Source: Channa striata
Lineage: Eukaryota; Chordata; Actinopteri; Anabantiformes; Channidae
DNA: 64,000 nucleotides
NCBI GenBank assembly: GCA_033026295.1
Contig: CM065175.1
Coordinates: 1,973,501-2,037,500 of the forward strand
Direction: 5' to 3'
Part shown: positions 11,561-25,287 of the stretch, piece by piece
Layout of the letters: each line of letters opens with the position of its first letter
How positions within the stretch are numbered: position 1 is the first letter of the stretch
Translations under genes and position numbers: made by a program
Notes under the pieces: generated by a model
The model's input: the letters and a program-made list of their open reading frames with translations, nothing else
Told to the model about the DNA's origin: nothing
The model's database searches: none

Positions 11561-14500
11561 TTAATAATTGAATGGTGTACGTTCGCTGCTGTGCTCGATA
11601 TTGGTAAACTGTATAAAAATGTTCTGTTAGCCTCTGCGCATAGAGCAGAAATAGAAACACATACACTTGATACATTAATTGCATAAACAGTGACTCAACA
11701 GAGTTTCATTTTAATGCACTTTTTACGGCAGGGCTGTTTGATTTTAGGCTATCAAGTGTCTAGGTGCTGCCATTAACATGTCAGCTTGCGGCACACATCA
11801 GGTGTGCCAACAAAATGTTTGTTTCTCCAAACTTGATTCAAGAAAACCCATCTGCTGCAGGTTGTGCTTGAAGCCAGTACATTTAAAATGACAAAGACAG
11901 ACAGTCAGTGTTTCCCGTGCCTTTACTTTTTTCTGATAAAATCATGGTTTGGCTTTTTTTACTACCAAAAAAGCATTTTCATGTCAAAGTTAAAACAAAT
12001 CTCCATAGGAATCGAAATAATTAAAATCTGAAATGGAAAATAACTGTTTGCATAAGTATTTACCTGCTTTAAATTGACGCACGACAGTTCATACTTCCAG
12101 TTCCGGACACAGCACACACTAACGCATGCATTCATAATGGAATCATTCCGGCTGCAAACAGAAATGTCATTTTACCCTGTTGTTTAGGTGGAATTTGTAC
12201 TTTTTGATCTACAGTTACATCCCATTATGACCAACTGAAAAGCGATTTTGGAAATGTTTGCAGCTGTTGCAGCGTCGTCGTGACCTATGACGTATACAAT
12301 AGTAGTCAAAGTGAACCAGCATTTCATTGCAGCCTCATGTCACTTGTTAGTGTGACATCATATGCCAGTCCTCTCTGACTCATATTTCATTTATGTTTCA
12401 CTGCTTGGGGTTGTGCCTCAGTCACAAGCTCATATTCTTGTGTATTTTTGTAAGTGATGAGTCTTACCTGTTTTGCAGTGTCTTGTTCAAGCTGCAGCAA
12501 AAAAACAAAAAACAAAACATACATCACACAGAAATATTCAAGTCTACACGCTCATGCTATTGTTGAATTATTTGTTCTGCTCTTAAACATTCTGTATCGT
12601 TATCGAAATTCGTAAGATATGATTAGTATTAGTTGAACCACCATTCCTCAAAAACACAAGTGACACCACATCAAGATATTCTGTAAATTTTAATGAGGAC
12701 AGTGACATGAACTTTAAAGACATTTTTTCCCTGAGATGTTTGAAGTCTTTGTCCCGCTGCATCAGCTGCTCCTTCGGAGCTTCAGCCGGTGAACAGACGT
12801 GCTGACGTTATCCAGGAAGCTCCCTTGATAACCTTGGAAATTCATTTCCCCCTCCACAGTGGCCTTGAATCATCACTCTCTGTCCACGTGATGCCTTTAT
12901 GCTCTATGTTTTTACGCAACACAGAGTGCTGTGTGCTCTTCCTGAACACTTCAAGCACAGTAATTTTATGCCGGACTGATGAATAAAATCCTTGAGCTTT
13001 GTCCACAACTGGAAAAGGGTTACAAAGAGTCTGTAACCCACCGGTTCAGCTCTGGTTTCACTGATTTGACTCCCGGACGCTCAGTCATGGATAACGGAGT
13101 CATACCTAGATTAGATTATTTATAGTTTGACATTTATCATTATTTAGTTCTTCAAATCTGGATTTTAATTTGTATTTTAGTTTTATCCGCAGTTGTCGTC
13201 ATAGCGACAAATCTTAAACCTGCAAGACGGCATGTATTTTCTGTGAGCTGGATCATAATCCAGACATTTAAGGGTGAATATAATGTACTTTCAGATGCAA
13301 ATCCAGCACTTTATAATCACAATCTGTTGATGTTATCAGCATGAATTCATTACACATATTCATGCACAAAAACAATCTAAAAATGAATCGTCATCATTAT
13401 TATGTGAGCAAAAATAAACTCAAATAAGATTATTATTGTTAAACGAACCCGTGTGATGTTGAAATGGATTTGTCGTGTGTAAATGATAAATGCAGGTCAA
13501 CATCATTTACTATTTCTAGCTTTTTGGTTTGCTTTTTTTTCATCACAGTTGAAGAACCAAAATAGTCATTCAGCAACATGGTTTGAACACATTTGTTGGA
13601 ATTATTAATTTTAAAGAGAAATTGTCTGCAGTGGACACAAGAAGGAAGAATATACGAAACTAAAGAGCATTAAAAACAAATGCAGGAACGTCACATCATC
13701 AACGCACATCACGACATCAGTCGGTGCCTTTCTGCAAGCACAAACACGAGATCCTGGCTCATCCTGGATCAGTAAATCAATCCTGAAACCGCCTTTCAGA
13801 ACTCAAATCATAGCTGGATAGGATGTAACTTCTTTACTGTAACCCAATGTCAACATGTCTCATGTTTTTTGGAGTTCTAAATTGGATAAAGCTCAAACTA
13901 TTTTAAGACAGAGATTCATACATGAACGCAAATAATTACAAAGGTTTTATTTGCTGTTACCACTGTAATTTACTAAGAAACAGGAAGGTTGAAGTCACCA
14001 CACTCCCACATTAGCTTGAATGAAATCCTTTGTAAAATACTGAATTTAAAAAAGACAATTATTTATTCCTTATGCAAAGTTCTCCACATACCAATTCACT
14101 GGATTACCAAATAAACAACCCTTCTCTGCCATCTCTTGAGACTATTCCACACCTTCATGTGAGGTCTTTGTTGGTCGGCTCCACCTGTGGAGGATAACAA
14201 ACTCCTTCCAAATGGTTTCCAACCCCTTCTGTCCTGGCGAGAACCAACTCTTCTTCGTGGGTCTTCAGAAATCAACCACAAATCAGGATGCTCTACTTCA
14301 CCTTTCGAGATGATGCTTTCATACTGGCAGCCTCCTTTTTCACATCACTTGCTGCAAGGAGACAATTTCATTTCAAGTCATGAAATTCTATTTTCAGAGA
14401 ATCATTTTCACCTTGATGCCAGCAACATGTATAGACAAAGTTAGAGGAGCAACAACAAATGTAAGATGTCAAATGGCAACAGCTCAGCATCACGACTGGG

Positions 14501-15300
14501 TATAAAAAGAGCTTCCCATAGAAATGGTTCCACATCGACTGATTAAAGTTCATAACGCGATTGAAGATGTCTGTGATCTTGAGGCCCTCAGGCAGCACTG
14601 CATAACTACAAGATATAAATCTGGAGTGAAAATCGCTGCATGGGCTGTATGACCGGATATTTGAATCCACAGATATCGGTTAGGAAACAAACCTATAGAA
14701 ACAAGATCCAGAAACAGCCGGTACAGGACAAAATGGACAAACGGAAGCGGAACATTTGACTTTCTTTTTCTAAATCGTGGGCGCTGTGTCCCTGTGTTAG
14801 TGAAGAGGACACAACTTGTGGTGTTGGTTAGAAAATGTTGTAACACAGTGTTACAACTTTTTTCTAAATGTTTAAATAAGCGGACCTTTCCACATTTCTC
14901 AGTTTCATCCGTTCATATGTTGTATATGATTTTTCATGCAGAGTTTAGACAACAGGGAACATGTGTTTGCAGTGAGGACAGTGGAGCTGGCCCGGTCCTG
15001 CCTGCACGCTGTTGTGTACTGGGTTTAGGACCCGGCAACGATTTACATTGTTGTTCTCGGGTGAGATGCAGCTTTGTGAAAGACGAACTGCAGCTGTTTT
15101 CGTTTTCAGCTCGAACCTCGGAGTATCTGTCCATGGTGCTGAAACCCAGTCTGGACTCCGTCAGACTGCTGCACATCCGCCAGAACCACAGCAGAACCCG
15201 CTGCCCTCGTTCGGGGACTGTACCAGAGCAGTCGTCGCTCCGTGCACGGTGCAGTGTGCGCGACCAGCCCAGAGCTACAGGGAGAGAGAGGGAGGATGAT
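11561..15300. other. Intergenic region, no gene recognised
   Basis: AT-rich sequence between rnf31 and xkr4. The short open frames have no recognisable protein similarity and no paired splice sites. I see no RNA gene. It may hold regulatory elements of xkr4, but nothing in the sequence proves this. Confidence 0.5.
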
Positions 15301-15705
15301 GTCATAGGTTTCAGTCGGTGCCATGGAAGAAGCAGATGGCTGCAGCCTTCCTCCTTTTCCGTCTCCTTCCCAAGCATCAGCATCCTCGGAGCGCAACGCG
15401 TGACGAACCGCAGCAGCAGGGCCGGTGCAGGTAGGCAGCGGAAAATCCCTGCTGAGGGCTGGATGTGAGGGGAGCTTCAGCCGACATGGGCCAGTACATG
15501 GCAGCAAGCTCGGCTCCACGTCCACGCTTCCTTTTTCTCTTTATTCTCTGTTATGTCCAGGCGGCAGCGTAGAGGAGCCGGTCCTGCCCAGAGAGGAGGA
15601 GGAGGAGCAGGAGGAGAGACAAGGGTGTCGACGGAGACCGGCCGGGGCAGAGGCGGAGGGGAGGGACGGACACAGACACGAGAGTAGCAGCCCAGGCTTC
15701 TAATA
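15300..15705 (+). promoter_or_regulatory. xkr4: GC/CpG-rich promoter and 5' UTR region of xkr4
   Basis: GC and CpG density rises sharply here against the AT-rich flanks and stays high through exon 1 to about 16430, the pattern of a CpG-island promoter. The start codon at 15706 is preceded by taata. No clear TATA box was identified. The long open frames on both strands between 14794 and 16386 reflect GC composition and not separate genes. Confidence 0.55.
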
Positions 15706-18700
15706 ATGGCGGCCAAATCGGACGGGGTCCTGAAGATGAAGAAGAGTGACGTGGCCTTCACCCCCCTGCAGAACTCGGAGCACTCCGGCTCGGTGCAGGG
15801 GCTCCACCCGGGCGGCCAGCCCGACTCTGCGGGCACCGGGGACGGTGACTTCGCCAACGGGGAGTCGCGGTGCTGCGGCGGCGGCGGCGGCGGCGGCGGT
15901 TCCGGCTCGACGTGCCTCCGCCTGAGCCGGGAGCAGCAGAAGTACACGCTGTGGGACTGCCTGTGGATCGTGGCCGCAGTGGCGGTGTATCTGGCCGACG
16001 TGGGCACCGACGTGTGGCTGTCGGTCGACTACTACCTCCGCCGCGACTACTGGTGGTTCGGCCTGACGCTCTTCTTCGTGGTGCTCGGCTCCTTCTCGGT
16101 CCAGCTCTTCAGCTTCAGATGGTTCGTGCACGACTTCGGCACCGACGAGGGCGCCGACTCGGCCGCCGACTGCTCCCACATGGACGGCAACAAGCTGCTG
16201 AGCGGCTCGGCCTCGCACGGCGACGTTACCGCTCCACACCACCCGGCCACGCCGCAGAGACAGGCGTCGACCGCCAGCAAGAACACGACCACCAACAGCA
16301 CGGCCAGCACCGCGCTGGGCGGCAGGAGCGGCAGGCGCTCGGCCTACTACTGCTTCTGCGTGTGGTTCGGCCAGTCTGTCATCCACATCCTCCAGCTGGG
16401 CCAGATATGGAGGTAGGATGGAGGCTGTGACGGAGGCCCGTGTGTGTGTGTGTGTCTGTGTGTTTGGGGGAATGAATGAGCACCGGCGGGTTCCCGACTG
16501 CTCCTCACCTCAGTGTCGTGAACTGGGCACAGTTCGCTGCTCATGGAGATGGGTCAAAGTGTCACAGTCCCATCCTAGAGTGTGGCCCCCACACTGAACA
16601 CCAACCGGGGATGGAGGCAATATTAAGATCCTCCACTCCTGAAAAAGCGAAACATAATGGTGACTGAGGTATGATTGAATTTAATACTTGGTGTATGAAT
16701 GAGGAAGTAACACACTCCATCTTTACCTGCTTTATCAAAGTGGGGCCCCGGTGATGTGACACTCTTTCGGATGCTGGTCATACTTTTTCCGTCACCCTCT
16801 GGAGTGGAAATGGGCGCAAGCAATAATTTATTCATATTAATCAACGTTTCATTTCTTATTTGGTGTGAGAAAATGTTGAAAGTCACAGTTTAGGCCTCAC
16901 AATGCATCATCTGCACTGAGCTGCCAAAAAAATTGCCCCCTTTTTGGCCCGAAACATATTTAGTCAGAACGTTTTTTCACAGTTTGGTTAGACTGACTCA
17001 CCATCTGCATTTGCCACGTGGTTGATTCTTCTAACATTGTTTTGAAAAGTTTAAGAAAAGAAGCTCCACCCTTCAAAATGTTTGGACAGTAGCAAAATTT
17101 AAAAAATATGCAACACGATGTTTGCACTCTTTCAAACAGAGGACAACAAAGTGCAAAATGAATCAGTATGGCACAGAAATTGTGTACTGTATTCTAAAAA
17201 ATTTAAATTCAGCTAAAATTTAGATTTTTTTTTTTGGTTTCCTGCACTGCATCAGCTTTCATTCTTGTTTTCATATTGTTCAAACACACAAAAGCTGCAA
17301 ACACTGTAAAAACAAAATTTAGAAAAACAAAGTTATCAAATGAAGCTTCTGAATGGAAATATTCAAAAGTCTAAATGGAGACATGGAATACACCGAATTT
17401 GACATTTTTTTTGGACTTTTCCCGTCCTCTTTGATCCAGACAGCAGCACAGAGGAGCATCTTTTAAAGCTGGATGAGGACTTCTCACTGACTGGAGAAGG
17501 TTGTGTAGGGGGCTGCACACATGTACGTAAGGAAGTCATCAGTTTACATCAGTTTGACAGAGTTTTCAGAACAAGGAGAAGTTTTCTGATGATGGAGGAG
17601 AATCCCAGTTCAATTCAATGCATCTTAGCTATTGAGAAAAACTGTAATAAGTCGTCTTTTCACAAAGTACATACTCTGAAAACGTCTGAAAAACAACCTC
17701 TAGTAGTTGTTAGCTGGGATTTTGATCATGCCACATTTATCCTCTTGTCACGCGGTTGTTCACATACAGTCAGTGTTTTTACTTGGCTTAGACAGAAATG
17801 AATCTTCTGAGGAGCTTTGGGATGGGGACTGAAAGCTTGCGGTGAGCAGAGAGAGTTAATTTACAGTAAGTCGAAAAATGATTTCAGTGCATTTCAGGCC
17901 AATGCAGCTTCTGACTATTTATCCAGCATGGCAAAAGTGATTCCGCACCTGATTTTCAGCAACGCTGGAAGCGACACACAGCAGCCGACTACCAAAACAT
18001 CCTCCGTAATCCAAGCACATGACCTCAGGGTCCTCAGCTGTAGCTGGAGCCACTGCTGCCGCCATGATATTACGGTAACACCGGACCTTCATACAGTACA
18101 GCCTGCGCAGAGTTACACAGGAAGCTTTACTCTTACCCAGTGACATTCAGTGTCAAATACAGGCAGGACAGGAGCAAACAGGCTTGTTTTACAATATGCT
18201 GTTTTTGCCATCTGATTATTAACTAGCTCACGTGCCTAAATGCCTAAATTCTCTGCACAAAAATTCATTTTTTTTTACATTGTTTTTCTGGCATTAGAAA
18301 TTAAATCACACAGGTATCAGCCAATCACGTTGCTTTGACCGTTCAATTTAAACAAGAGCTCAAAGGTGGTGAAATGCAGTATTTGGTTTTGTTCACTTTT
18401 TAGCCTGGAATGTGCAGGTGTAGAATACAGACTCAGCCTCTGACATTTGGAATGGCCAGAATCTGTAAATGTCAGATTATTACAGAAGTATTAGTTAGAT
18501 ATTTAGAAGTGCAAAGGTTCTGTGATAGAGTATGAAAGGAAAGTGAAGAGCAAGACTGTTTGGTGCCTTTAAAATAACTTTTTGTGTTTAATAATAAAAA
18601 AAACGGGGTAGTTTAGAATTTATCTGAAACAAGAACTCAAAGAGAAAGTTGTTCACCGGAATAATAATAATAATAATAATCAACTGATTCTGTAAATTGA

Positions 18701-21700
18701 TTCAAAGTGGCTGCAGTTTCAACAGGCTGAGGGTTTGCTGTGTTTGTTGGCTTCGTTACCGGAATCTATTTTTGCTTTTGGATGACGTCTTTGAGGATTT
18801 AATGGGCATTTCTCACTTTTCTCTGACATTTTAAAGACAGAAGGATTAGCTGAACAATGAGTTGTAAATAACTGTGACTCATCCTCGGTTGTGCTCAGTT
18901 ACATTACGTTTTAGTGGGACTCCAGAAAATGTGCTGTTGCTCTTTCTCCTCTTCTCTCATTTCTTCACTCTCGGAGGCAGATCTCTGCAACTTTGCACAG
19001 ATCAGAACAACAAATGTTTAGCTCTAAACCATTTGGTTTCCCATGGAAAACGTATAGGACTGAGTAGTCCACAATATGCCATGCTCATTCCTGTCCATGA
19101 CGACCGGTTCTCATATAGCAGTGGACAACAGTTGGGTGATGATGCGTGTGCGTTGTGGAACATGCATCTCGTGTGTGTGACTGAGAACATACCAAGGACG
19201 TTGATATGCTGAACTCACATGTGTCTGAGTTTATTTTTTAAAAAGTAGTTGGCGACATACCAGGTGTGACTCACACATCTTTGATTTGTAGGTTCCGTTG
19301 GAAGCTAGTCCCTTTAAATTCGAAGGTTTTTGTAGACCAGTGGCTATGATACCAGTGAATACTGGAATACCTTTGTATTCATGTGTTAAAGTCGATGGTG
19401 ACCGGAAATAAGACACAGCAGCTGCATGTTGGCCACGTGCACTGGCATGCCTCAATTTCCTGTTTCTGTTTGCTCAGAGTCCAAACCGTTGCTGCTCTTT
19501 AGTTACATTTAGAAAATGTTTTACCGACGTGGTGTTTGATTGCGTCCACAGCTTTTTTAAAGCCCTGCAGCTCATTGAGGGACAGCTTGTACTGTAGCTG
19601 TTTGAATGGCTATAGTACATGCAGCATGTCGTACTACCTTTTATTTTGTATGATGTAGCAGATCCATAGACTTCCAACATAAAACTACCATTCGTTAAAT
19701 ACATTTAGTGGCCTTCATTTCAGTCTCAACAAAGGAGTGTGAGACACTGTGCACACATCAGTACTGTGGCTGTGGATTGTAGGTTGACACAGTCACATCG
19801 ACACTAGGCAACGCTTTACTCGATATGTTCCTTTGCTTTTCGGTGGCATATGGTCATCTTTGATCCTTCTTTTTCTGAATTGTTGGCTTGCTTTGTGTCC
19901 CCTGTCGGAGTGGGATTGTACTGAGAGCAGAGGTCCCAGTGAGGAACCGAGTGTGTCTGAACAGTTGCTGCTTTTTTAACTTTTACTCTTTCAGTCTGCA
20001 GAATGTAATGCATAAGAAATATCAGGTTCAAACCAGCAGCTGTGTGAGTGTTGTCTTTTCATTTTAGTAGCACTAGAATCTACCACCAAAATCCAGTCTG
20101 AACAAAACTCCTGAAGCTAAAGACATGAGTCCGAGGGAACCCCACCTCTCACCTAATGATAGTTGCTTTCAGCTCCAGCCCACTTGGTCCCCTAATTTAA
20201 TAAGAGTGGATTACTCTTTTTGTTTATTATTATTTTTCTTTATATCACAGATGAAGCTGATGTGACAAACCAGTCGAAAAAGCGTTACATACTTTACATC
20301 AGGATTTGTTTTTCTTAGAAGAAAGAACGGAAGGAGACAGAAAAATGGTGGCAAAATAATTCAGTTCAACCTTATTTATATAGCGCCAATTCACGGCCAA
20401 GTCATCCCTTTACATAACAAAGTCCAGACTATACAGACATTTAGAGAAAACCCAACAAATCCCCCTTGAGCAGCAATAGGCAACAGTGGAGAGGAAAAAC
20501 TCCCTTTACCGACAGAAACTTCCAGCAGAACCAGGATCAGAGTGAGCAGCCATCTGCCTTAAAAGAAAAAAGGGTGTCTGCTTCCCAAATCTGGACTGGG
20601 AGCTGGTTCCACAGGAGAGGAGCTTGATACCAAACGGCTCTGCCTCCCATTCTACTTTTGGAAAATCTGGGAACCACAAGTAGGCCTGCATTCTGAGACC
20701 GAAGTGGTCTAGTAGGATGATATGGTACTAGGAGATCTTTTAGGTAGGATGGAGCTTGACCGTTTAAAGCTTTATAAGTAAGAAGAAGGGTTTTAAATTC
20801 TATTCTACATTTAATTGGAAGCCAATGGAGAGAAGCTAATGAAGGTAAAATATGATCTCTCTTACCAATCCCAGTCAGCAATCTTGCTGCAGCATTTTGG
20901 ATTAATTGGAGGCTTTTTAGAGAGTTACTGGGGCAGCCTGAAAGTAGAAAATTACAGTAGTCCAATCTAGAAGTAACAAATGCATGAACCAGTTTTTCAG
21001 CATCGCTTTGAGACAGGATGCTCCTAATTTTGGCAATGTTCCGTATTGATGCTCTGTTCTATAAAGAACCAAAAGTCATTATGCTCTGCGTTCATGTGAC
21101 ACTCGAAGCTTTCCGATCCTTCCTAATCACCAGAAAACGAGAATCTACACACAGTGCTCGCGTTTTTAGATTGTTACCGTGTCCTCAACTACTGCACTTT
21201 GTTATGCTAAATTGTATCCAACACCTATTACTAGTTTATTGTAGCGTATTGTTTGTAGTGTGTATTTCAAATTGTGTTACATTATTATCACATGTGCTGT
21301 TGACCTCTTGGCCAGGTCACCCTTGTAAAAAAGATTGTGATCTCAACGGGTTTTATCTGATTAAACAAAGGCTAATATCTGATATTTAATTTGAATGTGT
21401 CTAATAAGGGTAGAGCATCTTTGAGCAGTCTAACTGGAATAGGGTCTAGCAGACATGTTGTTGGTTTTGATGACGTAATAGTACGGAGGCCAATTTGTAT
21501 AAGTATAAACTCTTTTTCCAGGCTAAGCGTGATTCTTGTGAATGAGTGGAACGCCACTTCCTTTCTAGTCTTTGTGACGCCTGCGTTAAATTGCGGGTTT
21601 ACGAGCTATACCATGGAGATCGCCTGTTCAGATTTACTGCCTTCTTTTTTAGAGGGACAACACTATCAAGTATTGAACGTAAAGATGCTGCATAATTATC

Positions 21701-24700
21701 AGTCATGTAATCAACTTGTACAGGAGTACAGTTAATGAGGCTACTCTCAGTTATATCAGTACATGTTGAAGTAAATGATGAAGGGATCATTTCCCTAAAT
21801 TTGTTCAGTGTTTTCAGATAAACACCTACTGAAGCAAAACTTTTTTCTAGCTGCTGTGTAGTCCATTAAATAAATTTCAAATGTTATTAGAAAATGGTCA
21901 GACAGAACAGAATTATGGGGAAATACTGTTAGTTTATCAATTTCAATGCCGTATCTAAGGACAAGGTCTAGGGTGTGACTAAAACAATGAGAGGGTTCTT
22001 TTACATTTTGAGAGAAACCAATTGAATCTAATAATGAAGTAAATGCCGTGTTGAGGGAGTTACTGTCAGCATCTACATGAATGTCACCCAATATGACAAC
22101 TTTATCTGCACTGAGCACTAAGTCGGCCAGAAAATCTGAGAATTCAGTCAAAAATTCAGAATAAGGGACTGGAGGACGATACACAATAACAAATAGAAGT
22201 GGATTTTGAGTTTTCCAGGCTCAGAGTGAGACTCTCAAATGAATTATGTTTAATGCTCCAACACCTAATAACACTTAAAAACACAGATTTTTAACAAACC
22301 TCAGAGCTGAAAGGGAGACACTGTACAGTGTCAGTGGGAGTCACATGTATATGACCATCCAACCTGCTAACTTAAAAGAATGCATGAAATTATTTCTCTA
22401 AAGGATCCCAACATTTCAGCATATGATGAGGGCATTTTCTTATCAGTATCAGGTAAATCACACACAGGGAATAATAAGTAGAGCATTAGCACGAAGTTGA
22501 CACACTAATCTAAAATTTATCAACACGTCCTTACCTGAAATAGGCCCAGCTGTAAAAATAAAAAAATTGTAACAAGCACCCAAAAACGCAGCATATTAAA
22601 AGCATATTCAATATTTAAAAACATCATTTTACTAATGTTTTCAATAACCATTATCATACTTAATGTATTTATCAATAAAACCGAATGTCCCATTGATCAT
22701 CTTACAGTTATGAAATCAGTTAACTCTGGATGTCAATTATTTCCCAGAGTCACCCACTTATGGACGATTGTCCAATAACTGCAGTAGATCTCCTGTCTTA
22801 CACCAGGAGACCAGTTAGTTCTCGTCTTATTTATCTTGTGGCCAGTGTCAAACCATTTTTTTTTACACTGGCCATGTTCTGGATGATGTAGAACCATTTC
22901 AGTCATGAAATCTTTCTACTTTGTTTGTTTCAGGAGCTGCTTCTCTTGCAGCTTTACCAGTCTCTCTGTGATGCCCATGGCAAATTATATTACCTTGCAT
23001 GTGGAAATGAACATGTGGCAGTGTCCCATTGCAAGCAGGTCTGATTTATTAAAGTCAGATCGGTGGTAAGATTAAAATTGGCCCCTGCACGCATGTCATA
23101 AAACGGATTCACCGTAAGAACGAAGAAGTAAGAACATTTCCGTGTATTAGTGAGCCGAGGAGCTGTCCTTTACCGGCTGACACGTGGGTGACAGCTGTAG
23201 AGACTAAGCTCTTTCTTTGAGCCCAAATGTTTCAGTGAGGACTAAAACGGTCAAACCAAATTGTTGGTTTACATTATTAAATATAAAATATAGATCTGGA
23301 TAACGTTATCAGTGATATGAGTTGTGGTTTCCTTGGGATGGACCCAGATCTTTCATGGTTCGAGTGAAACATAGTTTATGCTACTGTTCGATGAAACCAA
23401 GCAGCTTTGCATGAATGCCGTGTCTCTGTTGTTTCTCTGTTGTGTCTCCACACAGGACACTGTCCACTCCCCTTGTCCCCCCTCCTAATCCTCTCATCTC
23501 AAGTTGTTTTTAGAAAGCTTTTTCCCGGCTACTCTCTGCTGTTACACAACAGGCCAACCTGTGGTACTTCTTCCATCGACACACACGCACACCGCTGAGT
23601 GCTGTACTGCACATTGGAACTATAAGTGCAGAGCTTGGACGAGTGTATTAAATGAGGGAGGCATTTCAGATTTCCATGGGACCCCGAACAGCACTGCTGC
23701 TGGATCTCAGTACTGAGTGTGTGTGTGTGTGTGTGTTGGCTGGTCTTGAAAGGATCAAAGTTAGACCGTACATACCTTACATTACTTTCTTTAACAGCTG
23801 GTCAAATACCCGCTTTACTTCCTGGTCGTCAGGAATACATGTTGGAGGTCTGAAGTAGAGTTAGTTATAGTGGGAACGGGAAGCCGTTGATTTACTCCAT
23901 TCATTCGTTTGGTCCTTTGAGCCTTTTTAGCGGCGCCTCATCCAGAACCTCCCCTGGAGCCTGCTCTGACCTTGCTGGCCCCTGTGCTGGCCGTAATCAT
24001 TGCACTGATGAGGCAAAACTGCACATTTAAAACACCTCAAACAAATAGTGTATTTCTACAGAGGAAACTGTTTTACCTAACCCTGCTTTTCGGTGAAAAC
24101 AAATCTGTTTTTGGATGTTTGACTTTTCCATTGGCGGAACAGGTGGAGCTCGGTTAAATTTGCTGGTTTTGTAGAACACACCTGAAGACTTCGACGTCCC
24201 ACCCTTCCCTTCTCCAAACTTTCCACTGCTTGTTGTGGCTGAACAAATCGATCTTTGTCTCATCATACTAAGAAAAGGTTTCCACACAAGCTCAGCTAAA
24301 AAACTTCAGGCTTGCGGTTTTTGGAGCAGGAGCTTTTTTCGTGCACTGCAGCCTTTCATTCTGCAGTGACAGTGGTGTTCCACCAGGTCATGACAGACCT
24401 GTGCCGTGGCGGTTCCTGGGTTGTTCTTGAGATATAACCCTTTTGTGTTGGCACAGAGAAGCCGACAGCTGTAGTCAGTTGTAATCACAGGCTTTGGACT
24501 CAGCAGATTAAAAGACATAATATATGTTAGTGTATCTTGTAATGATGCGAGAAAACACAAAATGAATAAAACCATCCAAGAATAGACACACAGTGTGTGG
24601 AACAGGCCGAGTTGTCAGTCAGTGCTGCGGTCCTGTTAATTAATGCTGTCTTAAATTACCACAAACATAATTTATTTTTTAAAAATATTACACATGTTTG

Positions 24701-25238
24701 TGTGTCATGGACATTGTGCGACTACAATAGAAATTTCAGTGAACATATTGTAAATGAAGGTTTCCCTATTTTCTTTATTGTGAGGATCCTCACGATCCTA
24801 AAGATATTTTAGAGAACAGTCTATCTGGATTTGCATCAAGGTATCAACTGATTATAAGTGTTTATTATTCTGAATCCTAGCCATGAGATGTAAGTCGGGA
24901 TATACAATTAAACGGTGACTTTACAAGATAATATGTTTCACCTCCAACACGTTAATTCCAACACGTGAACAAATATAAATCACTGTTAGGCCATGTTGTT
25001 GACGTGACATGGGAACTTCGGGATCTCTAGCTGACACGAGCACTGTGCACAGTTTATGTATTTTATTCAGTAATAATTTATTATTTTTAATGCGTCTATC
25101 TTCCTAAGGCCCAATTTCCTTACATACCCTGATAATGAGGACACACCGCATCATGTCTTGACACTATTCACTTCATCCAAGCAGAAGGTAAAAATCACTT
25201 CGGTTGGCCAAAGAGACTCTTGTCCCACACAGGAAGAT

Positions 25239-25287
<49 letters not shown>

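Noticed and set aside
14794..15468. 224-codon open frame on the plus strand before xkr4
   Set aside because: It spans an AT-rich to GC-rich transition, has no recognisable protein similarity or splice partners, and overlaps the xkr4 promoter and 5' UTR.
15477..16386. Long open frames antisense to xkr4 exon 1
   Set aside because: They are shadows of a GC-rich coding exon; the residue content (Ala, Arg, Pro runs) is compositional.
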